This document shows, one piece after another, positions 47,771 to 56,321 of a stretch of 64,000 bases of DNA. Location: NCBI RefSeq assembly GCF_900582195.1, contig NZ_UTHA01000215.1, positions 35,401 to 99,400 on the forward strand, read 5' to 3'. This DNA comes from Pseudomonas viridiflava (GTDB lineage: Bacteria; Pseudomonadota; Gammaproteobacteria; Pseudomonadales; Pseudomonadaceae). The position numbers and the translations under genes are program-made. The number at the start of each line of letters is the position of its first letter. Position 1 is the stretch's first letter. The notes beneath the pieces are model-generated. The model saw only the letters and a program-made list of their open reading frames with translations. It did no database searches and had not been told where the DNA came from.

Positions 47771-48742
47771 ATGGGTCGAGTTGTTGCTGCTGCGGTGTAC
47801 AGCGCAGGCAAGAAAGTCACCAATATTTCCCTCGACGAAGGCGCTGCCTGGGCCGCGAAAACCGGTCACTTTGTCTGGATCGGTCTGGAAGAGCCGGACG
47901 CTCAGGAGCTGTCCAATCTGCAACGTCAGTTCAACCTGCACGAACTGGCCATTGAAGATGCCCTGGAAAAACACAGCCGACCGAAGCTGGAAACCTTTGG
48001 CGATGCTTTGTTTATCGTCACCTACTCGCCCATCCGTGAGAACGGCGTTCTGCAATTTATCGAGACGCACATCTTTGCCGGTAAGGGCTACATCATCACC
48101 GCGCGTAACGGCCACTCGGCGTCCTACGCGCATGTCCGCCAACGTTGTGAGGCGCGTCCGCTGCTGCTGGAGCATGGGGAAGATTTCGTACTCTATGCGC
48201 TGCTCGATTTCGTCATCGAGAACTACCAACCAGTGGGCGAAGCCATTCATGCCGAAATCGATGAACTGGAACGCAACGTGCTGTGTAGCGCGTTGAATGA
48301 GCGTGACATTCAGAAGCTGCATGGCTTGCGCCGCGATGTTGTGCGCCTGCGCCGGTACGCAGCGCCGATGGTGGAGATTGGCGAGGAACTGCAGAAGCTG
48401 AGCTTCCCGTTTATCGACAAGAATATGCGCCCGTACTTCCGCGATGTGCAGATCCACGTAACGCGGCAGATGGAAGACCTGAGCACTTTGGCCGACATCG
48501 CCAGCCAGACCATCGAGATCGGTGTGTTGCTTGAGGCTTCACGGCAAAGCGTTGTGCAGCGCAAGTTTGCTGCCTGGGCGGCGATTCTGGCGTTTCCGAC
48601 GGCGGTAGCGGGGATTTACGGGATGAACTTCCAGAACATGCCGGAGTTGAGTTGGCACTACGGCTATTTCGGTGTGCTGGGGTTTATTACCGTGGGGTGT
48701 GTGAGTTTGTGGGCGAGTTTCAAGAAGTCGGGGTGGTTGTAA
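47771..48742 (+). CDS. CorA-type magnesium/divalent cation transporter
   Basis: A 323-aa CorA protein: a cytosolic N-terminal domain, a long stalk helix, and two C-terminal membrane helices separated by the selectivity motif YGMNFQNMPEL (about 288-298). Members carry Mg2+, Co2+ or Ni2+ into the cell. Length is typical. It stands alone, followed by a REP doublet. Confidence 0.92.
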   Translation: MGRVVAAAVYSAGKKVTNISLDEGAAWAAKTGHFVWIGLEEPDAQELSNLQRQFNLHELAIEDALEKHSRPKLETFGDALFIVTYSPIRENGVLQFIETHIFAGKGYIITARNGHSASYAHVRQRCEARPLLLEHGEDFVLYALLDFVIENYQPVGEAIHAEIDELERNVLCSALNERDIQKLHGLRRDVVRLRRYAAPMVEIGEELQKLSFPFIDKNMRPYFRDVQIHVTRQMEDLSTLADIASQTIEIGVLLEASRQSVVQRKFAAWAAILAFPTAVAGIYGMNFQNMPELSWHYGYFGVLGFITVGCVSLWASFKKSGWL

Positions 48743-48762
48743 GTCAGACCGGGTTGACTGGA

Positions 48763-48842
48763 CTATTCGCGAGCAGGCTCGCTCCCACATTGATCTCTGT
48801 CGAATCGAAGATCTATGTGGGAGCGAGCCTGCTCGCGAAGCT
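48763..48842. repeat. REP doublet
   Basis: Inverted copies (48764-48790 and 48815-48841) between the convergent corA and amidotransferase genes. Confidence 0.95.
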
Positions 48843-48849
48843 TTTAGCC

Positions 48850-49572
48850 TTAAGCTGTTTCTGGCTTGTGCGCCACAAAGCGCATCATCCATTCCGCTAC
48901 CGTAGCGCCATGGTGCTCCTGTTCCAGGCTCGCCACGCCTTTGCTGTAGATCTGCGAGCCCAACGCTTCCTGACGCAGATCCAGCAGCGCTCGCGAATAA
49001 TCGTGGATGAACTCCGGGTGCCCCTGGAAGCACAACACCTGATCGTTGATGTGGTAAGCCGCAAACGGGCAGAAATCGCTGGAAGCAATGACCGTGGCAT
49101 TTTCAGGCAACGCGGTGACCTGATCCTGGTGGCTGATCAGCAGTGTCAGCTCTTCGCGTACCGGACTCATCCAGGGCGCCTTGGCCGCGAGTTTGTAATT
49201 GTGGGTGCCGACTCCCCAACCCTGCGTCGCACGCTCGCTCTTGCCACCGAGCAGCAGCGCCAGCAGTTGGTGACCGAAGCAGACGCCGAGCAGTTTGTCG
49301 CCGCGCTCGTAACGAGTCAGCAGGTATTCCTTGAGGATCTGGATCCACGGGTCGGTGCCGAACGAATCGGCCTTGCTGCCGGTGACGAGGTACGCATCGA
49401 AGGTCAGGTCGTCACTTGGGTATTCGCCCTGCATCACGTTGAAGACGGAGAACTCGGCGGCAATCGGTTGCTGCGAGAACAGGCGCTGAAACATCTGCCC
49501 GTAACCCTGATATTGATCGACCAGCTCCGGACGCAGGATGTCGGTTTCCAGAATGCAGATGCGTAGCGACAT
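48850..49572 (-). CDS. Class I glutamine amidotransferase (GuaA-type domain)
   Basis: A 240-aa protein with the catalytic triad region: GVCFGHQLLALLLGG with the nucleophile Cys (about 93) and LCFQGHPEFIHDY with the His, preceded by GSKADSFGTDPW. It lacks a synthetase domain, so it may be a stand-alone gamma-glutamyl hydrolase-like enzyme or the amidase half of another pathway. It lies downstream of the beta-oxidation genes on the same strand with a 91-base gap, so a link is not certain. Confidence 0.85.
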   Translation of the reverse strand: MSLRICILETDILRPELVDQYQGYGQMFQRLFSQQPIAAEFSVFNVMQGEYPSDDLTFDAYLVTGSKADSFGTDPWIQILKEYLLTRYERGDKLLGVCFGHQLLALLLGGKSERATQGWGVGTHNYKLAAKAPWMSPVREELTLLISHQDQVTALPENATVIASSDFCPFAAYHINDQVLCFQGHPEFIHDYSRALLDLRQEALGSQIYSKGVASLEQEHHGATVAEWMMRFVAHKPETA

Positions 49573-49663
49573 AAAAAATACCTGACACGTGATGGGAATA
49601 ATGAACACCTCAGAGCCTGCCTTGAAACACCCAGGCAAGGCAAGCCCCGGAATGCCCGTTCCC

Positions 49664-51808
49664 TTAGAACATTTCACCTTTCGCTGCTTTATCCAACAGC
49701 AACGCAGGCGGCGCAAAACGCTCGCCATATTGCTCAGCCAGATACTGCGCGCGAGCGACGAAATCCTTAACCCCGTATTGGTTGATGAACTGCAATGCAC
49801 CGCCGGTCCACGCTGCAAAACCAATGCCGAAAATCGAGCCAACATTGGCGTCCGCCGTCGAGGTCAGCACACCCTCCTCCATGCAGCGCACGGTTTCAAT
49901 GGCTTGTACAAATAGCAGCCGATCACGCACATCCTTGGGCGAAATCTGCCCGTCGGTTCTCTCGAATCGCGTCTTCAATTCGGGCCACAAATGTTTCTGG
50001 GCACCGCTCGGGTAATCGTAAAAACCGCCACCTGCCGCTTTGCCCGGGCGCTTGTATTCGTGAAGCAGCAAGTCAATCACGGCGAAAGCCGGGTGCTCAA
50101 TCAGCGGCTTCCCTTCTGCCTGTAGGTCCTTGGCGGTTTGCTGACGGATATGGCTCATCAGGCTGAGGGAAACTTCGTCAGAGATCGCCAGAGGTCCGAC
50201 CGGCATGCCGGCCTTGCGCGCCTCGGTTTCGATCATCGGCGCACTCACGCCCTCGCCGAGCATGGCGATGCCTTCGTTGGTGAACGTGCCGAACACCCGC
50301 GAGGTGAAGAAGCCGCGACTATCATTGACCACGATCGGGGTTTTCTTGATTTGCAGAACGAAATCAAAACCTCGGGCGAGGGTTTCATCACTGGTGCTCG
50401 CGCCTTTGATGATTTCCACCAGCGGCATTTTTTCCACCGGACTGAAGAAATGCAGGCCGATAAATTTGCCAGGATCAGGTACAGCGGTCGCCAGTCCCGT
50501 GATCGGCAGCGTCGAGGTATTCGAAGCAATGACGGCTTCGGCACCGACCACCCGCTGGGCGGCCGAAGATACCTTGGCCTTGAGCTCGCGATCCTCAAAC
50601 ACCGCTTCGATGATCAAATCGCAACCCGCCAGATCGGCGTCACTTTCCGTGGCATGAATACGCGCCAGCACCGCTTCGCGCTTCGACGCATCCATCTGTC
50701 CGCGAGCGACCTTCTTGTCCAGCAACGCCGCAGAATGTGCCTTGCCCTTCTCGGCAGCAGCCAGATTGAGGTCCTTGAGCACCACCTCTATGCCCGCCGA
50801 AGCACTGACAAAAGCAATCCCGGCGCCCATCATGCCCGCGCCGAGCACGCCAACCTTGCGCGTGACATACGGCGCAAAACCCTGCGGCCGCGAGCCACCG
50901 GCGTTAATTTCATTGAGTTGAAACCAGAAGGTGTCAATCAGGTTTTTCGAAATCTGCCCGGTGGTCAGTTCGGTGAAGTAACGTGTTTCGATCAAGTGCG
51001 CGGTGTCGAAATCGACCTGAGCACCTTCGACTGCCGCACAGAGAATCTTCTCCGGCGCCGGCATTGTCCCTTGGGTCTTGCTGCGCAGAATCGACGGCGC
51101 AATCGCCAGCATCTGCGCGACTTTCGGATTCGACGGCGTGCCGCCCGGAATCTGATAACCCTTCACATCCCAACGCTGCACCGCCGTCGGATTGGCAACA
51201 ATCCAGGCGCGTGCCTTGGCCAGCAGTTCATCACGATCCGCTGCCAACTCATCAATCAAACCGGCCTGCAACGCCTGTTGCGGACGGACTTTCTTGCCTT
51301 CGAGCAGATACGGCAGCGCCTTCTCGATGCCCAGCATGCGCACCATGCGGACCACCCCGCCGCCGCCCGGCAACAGGCCGAGGGTCACTTCCGGCAGACC
51401 GAGTTGCACCGATGCGTCATCCAGCACCACGCGATGATGACAGGCGAGGCAGATTTCCCAACCACCGCCCAGCGCCGCGCCGTTGATCGCCGCGACCACC
51501 GGTTTGCCGAGCGTTTCCAGGGTGCGCAGCTGAGCTTTGAGGATCAGCACCATGTCGTAGAAGGCTTTGGCTTCAGGCTTGCCGACTTTGATCAGTTCAT
51601 TGAGGTCGCCGCCGGCGAAAAATGTCTTCTTCGCTGAGGTGATGATGACGCCGGCAATGCTGTCTTTTTCAGCCACCAGCCGAGCAACGCAAGCGGCCAT
51701 GGCCTCGCGGTAAACGGCGTTCATGGTGTTGGCGCTCTGACCCGGCATGTCGATGGTCAGCACGACGATCGCGTCCTGGCCTTTTTCGTAACGGATGGCT
51801 TCGCTCAT
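49664..51808 (-). CDS. FadJ-type bifunctional enoyl-CoA hydratase / 3-hydroxyacyl-CoA dehydrogenase
   Basis: A 714-aa multifunctional beta-oxidation enzyme. The N-terminal crotonase domain has KTFFAGGDLNELIKVG and INGAALGGGWEICLACH; the central NAD-binding domain has VGVLGAGMMGAGIAFVSA, then IASNTSTLPITGLATAV and a dehydrogenase domain with GLHFFSPVEKMPLVEII. It pairs with the thiolase just upstream (24-base gap), forming a degradation cassette for fatty or aromatic acyl-CoA. Substrate range is not evident. Confidence 0.93.
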   Translation of the reverse strand: MSEAIRYEKGQDAIVVLTIDMPGQSANTMNAVYREAMAACVARLVAEKDSIAGVIITSAKKTFFAGGDLNELIKVGKPEAKAFYDMVLILKAQLRTLETLGKPVVAAINGAALGGGWEICLACHHRVVLDDASVQLGLPEVTLGLLPGGGGVVRMVRMLGIEKALPYLLEGKKVRPQQALQAGLIDELAADRDELLAKARAWIVANPTAVQRWDVKGYQIPGGTPSNPKVAQMLAIAPSILRSKTQGTMPAPEKILCAAVEGAQVDFDTAHLIETRYFTELTTGQISKNLIDTFWFQLNEINAGGSRPQGFAPYVTRKVGVLGAGMMGAGIAFVSASAGIEVVLKDLNLAAAEKGKAHSAALLDKKVARGQMDASKREAVLARIHATESDADLAGCDLIIEAVFEDRELKAKVSSAAQRVVGAEAVIASNTSTLPITGLATAVPDPGKFIGLHFFSPVEKMPLVEIIKGASTSDETLARGFDFVLQIKKTPIVVNDSRGFFTSRVFGTFTNEGIAMLGEGVSAPMIETEARKAGMPVGPLAISDEVSLSLMSHIRQQTAKDLQAEGKPLIEHPAFAVIDLLLHEYKRPGKAAGGGFYDYPSGAQKHLWPELKTRFERTDGQISPKDVRDRLLFVQAIETVRCMEEGVLTSTADANVGSIFGIGFAAWTGGALQFINQYGVKDFVARAQYLAEQYGERFAPPALLLDKAAKGEMF

Positions 51809-51832
51809 GACAAGATTCCTTGAATTCGGGGC

Positions 51833-53038
51833 TCAGAGGCGTTCGATGATGGTGGCAATGCCCATGCCGCCGCCGACGCACAGCGTCGCCAGGCCATAGC
51901 GCAGGCGTCGCGCTTCCAGCTCATCGAGCAAGGTGCCGAGAATCGCGCAACCGGTGGCGCCCAACGGGTGGCCCATAGCGATGGAGCCGCCGTTGACGTT
52001 GACCTTGTCCGGGTCAACGGCCATGTCCTTGATGAACTTCAGCACCACCGAGGCAAACGCTTCGTTGACCTCGAACAGGTCGATGTCTTCAACGCGCAAC
52101 CCGGCCTTGGCCAGTGCCTTGCGCGTCGCTGGTGCAGGGCCAGTGAGCATGATGGTCGGATCGGTGCTGGTGACTGCCGTGGCGACAATGCGCGCCCGCG
52201 GTTGCAAGCCCAGCGCCCGACCTTTGGCTTCGGAGCCGATCAGCATCAGCGCCGCACCGTCGACAATTCCGGAGCTATTGCCCGGCGTGTGCACGTGATT
52301 GATCCGCTCGACATGGCTGTAGACCCGCAGCGCCGTCGCGTCGAAGCCCATCTGGCCGATCATTTCGAAACTCGGCTTGAGCCTGGCCAAGCCTTCAAGG
52401 GTCGATTCGGCGCGAATGAACTCATCGTGATCGAGCAGGATAATGCCGTTCTGGTCCTGCACTGGCACCAGCGACTTGTTGAACGAGCCGTCAGCCCGCG
52501 CGCGTGCGGCTTTCTGTTGCGAGTGCAAGGCGTAGGCATCGACATCCTGACGACTGAAGCCTTCCAGCGTGGCGATCAGGTCAGCGCCAACACCTTGCGG
52601 GGTGAAGTGGCTGTGCAGGTTGGTTTGCGGGTCCAGCGCCCAAGCGCCGCCATCACTGCCCATTGGCACCCGCGACATCGACTCGACGCCACCGACCACC
52701 ACCAGGTCCTCGAAACCCGAGCGCACTTTCATTGCTCCAAGGTTGACCGCTTCCAGTCCCGAGGCGCAGAAACGGTTGATCTGCACCCCCGCGACGCTGA
52801 CGTCCCAATCGGCCACTTGCACGGCAGTTTTGGCGATGTCCGAGCCTTGATCGCCGATTGGCGTCACGCAGCCGAGCACCACGTCATCGACCTGGCTGGT
52901 ATCCAGCGCAGTGCGCGCTTGCAGCGCGGTCAGCAGACCGGCCAGCAGATTCACCGGTTTGACGCTGTGCAAGGCGCCATCGGCCTTGCCTCTGCCACGG
53001 GGCGTGCGTAACGCATCGAATATCAAAGCTTGGGTCAT
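51833..53038 (-). CDS. Acetyl-CoA C-acyltransferase (thiolase)
   Basis: A 401-aa thiolase. The catalytic Cys is in INRFCASGLEAVNLG (about 93), the second histidine in GGSIAMGHPLGATGCA (about 355), and the C-terminal Cys in LCVGGGMGIATII. It cleaves 3-ketoacyl-CoA and is the first gene of the unit with the FadJ-type gene. ATG 53038 starts MTQALIFDALRTPRGRGKADG, matching family N-termini. Confidence 0.93.
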   Translation of the reverse strand: MTQALIFDALRTPRGRGKADGALHSVKPVNLLAGLLTALQARTALDTSQVDDVVLGCVTPIGDQGSDIAKTAVQVADWDVSVAGVQINRFCASGLEAVNLGAMKVRSGFEDLVVVGGVESMSRVPMGSDGGAWALDPQTNLHSHFTPQGVGADLIATLEGFSRQDVDAYALHSQQKAARARADGSFNKSLVPVQDQNGIILLDHDEFIRAESTLEGLARLKPSFEMIGQMGFDATALRVYSHVERINHVHTPGNSSGIVDGAALMLIGSEAKGRALGLQPRARIVATAVTSTDPTIMLTGPAPATRKALAKAGLRVEDIDLFEVNEAFASVVLKFIKDMAVDPDKVNVNGGSIAMGHPLGATGCAILGTLLDELEARRLRYGLATLCVGGGMGIATIIERL

Positions 53039-53432
53039 GTCGTCCTCGAACCTGTGCAGTGAGTGATTTCTTGTACCTTCACTCTTGGCCCAAGCCGTCA
53101 TGGTTTCAATGACCACAGCGCTCAATACACTTGACGCACACGCTCAGACAGACGGTCATCCAAGGCTGGGTGAACCGGTTCAGGTCGGCGAGTTGTCTAG
53201 CCAGCGGGCGGCAAAGAAGCTGGCAATACGCCTCATGCCTTTTTTATCGCAATTGCCAAGCACTCCATATGAAATGGATCTAAGCCATGCGTGACGCGCC
53301 CCCTAATGTAGAACATGTACGTCATGGTCGTCGGGTTTTGCCGAGACAGGCGTTCTTCAACAGGAAGTGCAGCGCTTGCCGTCATGGATATGCAGGCAAG
53401 CATCAGGAAATAACAATAAAGGCGGTCAAGCC
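53039..53432. other. Intergenic region upstream of the thiolase
   Basis: Only weak frames occur. It holds promoters for the diverging genes and a hairpin CTTGCC/GGCAAG at about 53370-53400, upstream of the 31-codon gene. Confidence 0.5.
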
Positions 53433-53528
53433 ATGTTCAAACAACCGAAAGTTCGTCAAGCAGGGCTCATTCTTTTCGCCACGACGCTGTTGTTGATTTT
53501 GCCGAATCTGACCAAGGTCATCGGCTGA
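53433..53528 (+). CDS. Small single-pass membrane peptide (31 aa)
   Basis: ATG at 53433 opens 31 codons to TGA at 53526-53528. The product has a basic N-terminus (MFKQPKVRQAG) and one hydrophobic helix (LILFATTLLLILPNL). AAAGGCGG lies 7-14 bases upstream. It resembles a small conserved Pseudomonas peptide from memory; the function is unknown. Confidence 0.5.
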   Translation: MFKQPKVRQAGLILFATTLLLILPNLTKVIG

Positions 53529-53638
53529 AGCGAGCGGCAGGTACTGTTCATCGCCACTGGAAATGTGACTGGCCCGCTACCCGGGCCAGCGTGGCTGTGC
53601 CAATCTTTGCGCACTCCCACGACATGGACGACGATCAT

Positions 53639-54445
53639 TTGAAAGCGCTCATTATGTTCGGGGCCATGCTGTTGAGCATGCCCTTGTCTGCCGCACAGTT
53701 GGATCTGCAACTGGGTGCAAACAGCCGCACCTGGCAGACCGAGGCATTGCTCAAGCATCCTCAGGTACAAACCCTCACCATCAAAAACGATGTGTCCTAC
53801 AAGAAGGACATGACCTATCGCGTCGTGCCCGTGGCCGCGCTGCTGTCCGGAATCAAACCGCAAGATCACCTGCAAGCGGTGGCACTGGACGGATTTGCTG
53901 CTGAATTGGCCGCGGCGCCATTGCTCAATACAACAGGTGCGCGGGCCTGGCTGGCTATCGAAGATCCCGCTCAGCCGTGGCCGCCCCTGTCGGAAGGCAA
54001 GCACAGCGCCGGGCCGTTCTATCTGGTGTGGACTGATCCGCAGGCCGGCCATATCAGCCCGGAGCAGTGGCCATTCCAGGTCGCGAGCATCAAGCGCATG
54101 GCACCCGTGGCCGAACGCTTCCCTGCCCTGCTGCCTGACCCTGCGTTGAAGGCGAATGACCCGGTGAATCTGGGTTTTGCGCTGTTTCAGAAGAATTGTC
54201 TGGCGTGTCACCGGTTAAACGGCGCGGGGGATGCGCAATTCGGGCCGGATCTGAATATTCCGTATAACCCGACCGAGTACTTCGGCGCGGATTTCCTCAA
54301 GCGATACATTCGTGATCCGCAGAGTTTGCGTCAGTGGCCGCAGGCGAAGATGCCGGGGTTTTCGACAGAGGTGTTGCCGGAGGGGGATTTGCAGATGTTG
54401 GTGGGATATTTGAAACACATGGCCGGGCGCAAGGTTAAGCCGTAA
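53639..54445 (+). CDS. c-type cytochrome with oxidoreductase-like domain
   Basis: A 268-aa exported protein (TTG start 53639 gives a clean signal peptide LKALIMFGAMLLSMPLSAAQ; a start at GTG 53591 is possible). One heme site CLACH (Cys187-His191). The N-terminal part (about 20-150) is reminiscent of the molybdopterin-binding sulfite-oxidase fold without the cofactor Cys, so this part may be structural. It probably accepts electrons in the periplasm. Partners are not in the window. Confidence 0.8.
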   Translation: MKALIMFGAMLLSMPLSAAQLDLQLGANSRTWQTEALLKHPQVQTLTIKNDVSYKKDMTYRVVPVAALLSGIKPQDHLQAVALDGFAAELAAAPLLNTTGARAWLAIEDPAQPWPPLSEGKHSAGPFYLVWTDPQAGHISPEQWPFQVASIKRMAPVAERFPALLPDPALKANDPVNLGFALFQKNCLACHRLNGAGDAQFGPDLNIPYNPTEYFGADFLKRYIRDPQSLRQWPQAKMPGFSTEVLPEGDLQMLVGYLKHMAGRKVKP

Positions 54446-54457
54446 CGCCATTTCCCC

Positions 54458-54548
54458 TGTGGGAGCGAGCCTGCTCGCGAAAGCGGCGTGTCAGACACTG
54501 CATCAGTGACTGATAAACCGCCTTCGCGAGCAGGCTCGCTCCCACAGG
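54458..54548. repeat. REP doublet
   Basis: Two complete inverted copies (54458-54484 and 54520-54547) between the cytochrome and the transglutaminase genes. Confidence 0.95.
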
Positions 54549-54558
54549 AGTATGGCGT

Positions 54559-55362
54559 TTACTGTTGTTGCACGGAGATGACCGGCGTCGGCGAGACAAA
54601 TACTTTCGCATGCATCTGCTCGCACCCACCGCCCCGCCGCATGCCGCGCACCGGGCAGGCATCCAGATAATCCAGACCCACCGCCAGTTTCAGGTGCCGC
54701 TCCGGCCGCGCCAGTTGATTGGTCACGTCAAAGCTGTACCAGGCGTCATCCAGCCACGCTTCTGCCCAGGCGTGGCTGGCCAGATGCTCGCAATCTTCGC
54801 TGTACAAGTACCCTGATACATAACGCGACGGAATCCCGAGACTACGTGCGCAAGCCAGAAACGCGTGAGCGTGATCCTGACAAACCCCGGCACGCCCGGC
54901 GAAGGCTTCAGCCGCGCTGGTGTCTACTTCGGTCGAACCGGGTGTGTAAGTCATGTGCTGATTCAAACCGTGCATCAAATCAATCAGCGCCGTGCGATCC
55001 CGCCGCTGCCTGCAGGACTTCTCGGCGAATGCACGCAGTGCTTCATCGGCTTCGGTCAAGCGGGTAAAGCGCAGGAACGGCAGCGCCGACTGGCTCTCAT
55101 GTTCAGCCTCACGCAACTCGTCGATATCGACCTGCCCGCGCGCGCCGATGATGATCGCTTCGTGCGGCTCGTCCATGGTCAGCACGTGCAGGATATTGCC
55201 GAACGGATCGAGCTGCGCGCGCACCGGGCGCGGCAGGTCGAGTTGCCAGCTCAGCACATGCTGACGCTCGCTGTCATGGGGTGTCAGTCGCAGGTACTGG
55301 ATGCTCGCGCGCACCTGATCTTCGTAGTGATAGGTGGTCTCGTGGCTTATGGAAAGTCTCAT
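54559..55362 (-). CDS. Transglutaminase-like family protein
   Basis: A 267-aa protein with the transglutaminase/papain-like core: RAGVCQDHAHAFLACARSLGIPSRYVSGYLY (catalytic Cys about 160), HAWAEAWLDDAWYSFDVTNQ with the His and Asp. The N-terminal part is the typical bacterial N-domain (SISHETTYHYEDQVRASIQYLRL). It is third in the ATP-grasp/alpha-E/transglutaminase unit and overlaps the alpha-E gene by 4 bases. Confidence 0.92.
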   Translation of the reverse strand: MRLSISHETTYHYEDQVRASIQYLRLTPHDSERQHVLSWQLDLPRPVRAQLDPFGNILHVLTMDEPHEAIIIGARGQVDIDELREAEHESQSALPFLRFTRLTEADEALRAFAEKSCRQRRDRTALIDLMHGLNQHMTYTPGSTEVDTSAAEAFAGRAGVCQDHAHAFLACARSLGIPSRYVSGYLYSEDCEHLASHAWAEAWLDDAWYSFDVTNQLARPERHLKLAVGLDYLDACPVRGMRRGGGCEQMHAKVFVSPTPVISVQQQ

Positions 55363-56309
55363 GCAGCCTCCAGGTAGGAACTGTGAATGGCGTTACCCAA
55401 CTGGCGCACCAGCGGGATGAATTCGGTCAGCCACGCGTGCAGGCCTTCCTCAAGAATTTCGTTGATGCCGGTATAGCGCAGGCGCGCGTCCATCTCTGCC
55501 GCCAGACGCTGCGCCGGTCGGCCGTTGGCCCCGGGCAACTGCGCGAGAATCTGGTCGATCTCTTCGGTGCAGGCGCGCAGGGAGCGCGGCACATCGGCGC
55601 GTAGCAACAGCAACTCGGCGACATGCCGGGCGCCGGGCGCATCGCGGTAGATTTCGGTGTAGGCCTCGAATGACGATAAGGCTCTTAGCAACGCACTCCA
55701 TTGGTAATAGGCGTGGGCCGTGCCATCGCTGACCGCCTCAGCCTGATCGCCAGCCATTTCATAGCGGGCGTCGAGCAGGCGCAGGGTGTTGTCCGCACGT
55801 TCGATAAACGTCCCGAGACGAATAAAACGAAACGCATCGTTGCGCATGATCGTGCCGTACGACGCACCACGGAACAGGTGCGAACGTTCCTTGATCCACT
55901 CGCAGAAACGGCTCATGCCGTAGCGGCTCAGGCCCTGTTCGGCGATCCCGCGAATCTCCAGCCACGTCGCGTTGATGTTCTCCCACATATCTGCAGTGAT
56001 ACGCCCGCGCACAGCGTGTGCACTGGCTCGCGCCGCGCCGAGGCAGCTGTAGATGCTCGCCGGGTTGGCCGCATCAAGGGCGAAAAAGTGCAGCAGACGC
56101 TCAGCATGCAGCGCGCCGTGACGCTCCAGATAATCGTCGAGGGTGCCGGTGATCAGCAGCGGCATGGCCAATTCGTGCAAACCGTCGCCGCGACCGTCCT
56201 GCGGCATCAGCGACAGCGAATAACTGATGTCGAGCATCCGTGCGAGGTTTTCCGCCCGCTCCAGGTAACGCGACATCCAATACAGATCCGAGGCAGTTCT
56301 ACTTAACAT
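55359..56309 (-). CDS. Alpha-E domain protein
   Basis: A 316-aa all-helical protein of the DUF403/alpha-E family: LSRTASDLYWMSRYLERAENLARMLDIS at the N-terminus, typical of the family. It is co-transcribed with the ATP-grasp protein. Joined to the ATP-grasp gene by 12 bases and overlapping the transglutaminase gene. The joint role of these proteins, thought to be peptide synthesis or modification, is not settled. Confidence 0.9.
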   Translation of the reverse strand: MLSRTASDLYWMSRYLERAENLARMLDISYSLSLMPQDGRGDGLHELAMPLLITGTLDDYLERHGALHAERLLHFFALDAANPASIYSCLGAARASAHAVRGRITADMWENINATWLEIRGIAEQGLSRYGMSRFCEWIKERSHLFRGASYGTIMRNDAFRFIRLGTFIERADNTLRLLDARYEMAGDQAEAVSDGTAHAYYQWSALLRALSSFEAYTEIYRDAPGARHVAELLLLRADVPRSLRACTEEIDQILAQLPGANGRPAQRLAAEMDARLRYTGINEILEEGLHAWLTEFIPLVRQLGNAIHSSYLEAA

Positions 56310-56321
56310 GGCAAGCTTCCT

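Noticed and set aside
53085..53294. 69-codon frame between the thiolase and the small peptide
   Set aside because: No ribosome site, weak composition, and it overlaps the promoter region of the thiolase.
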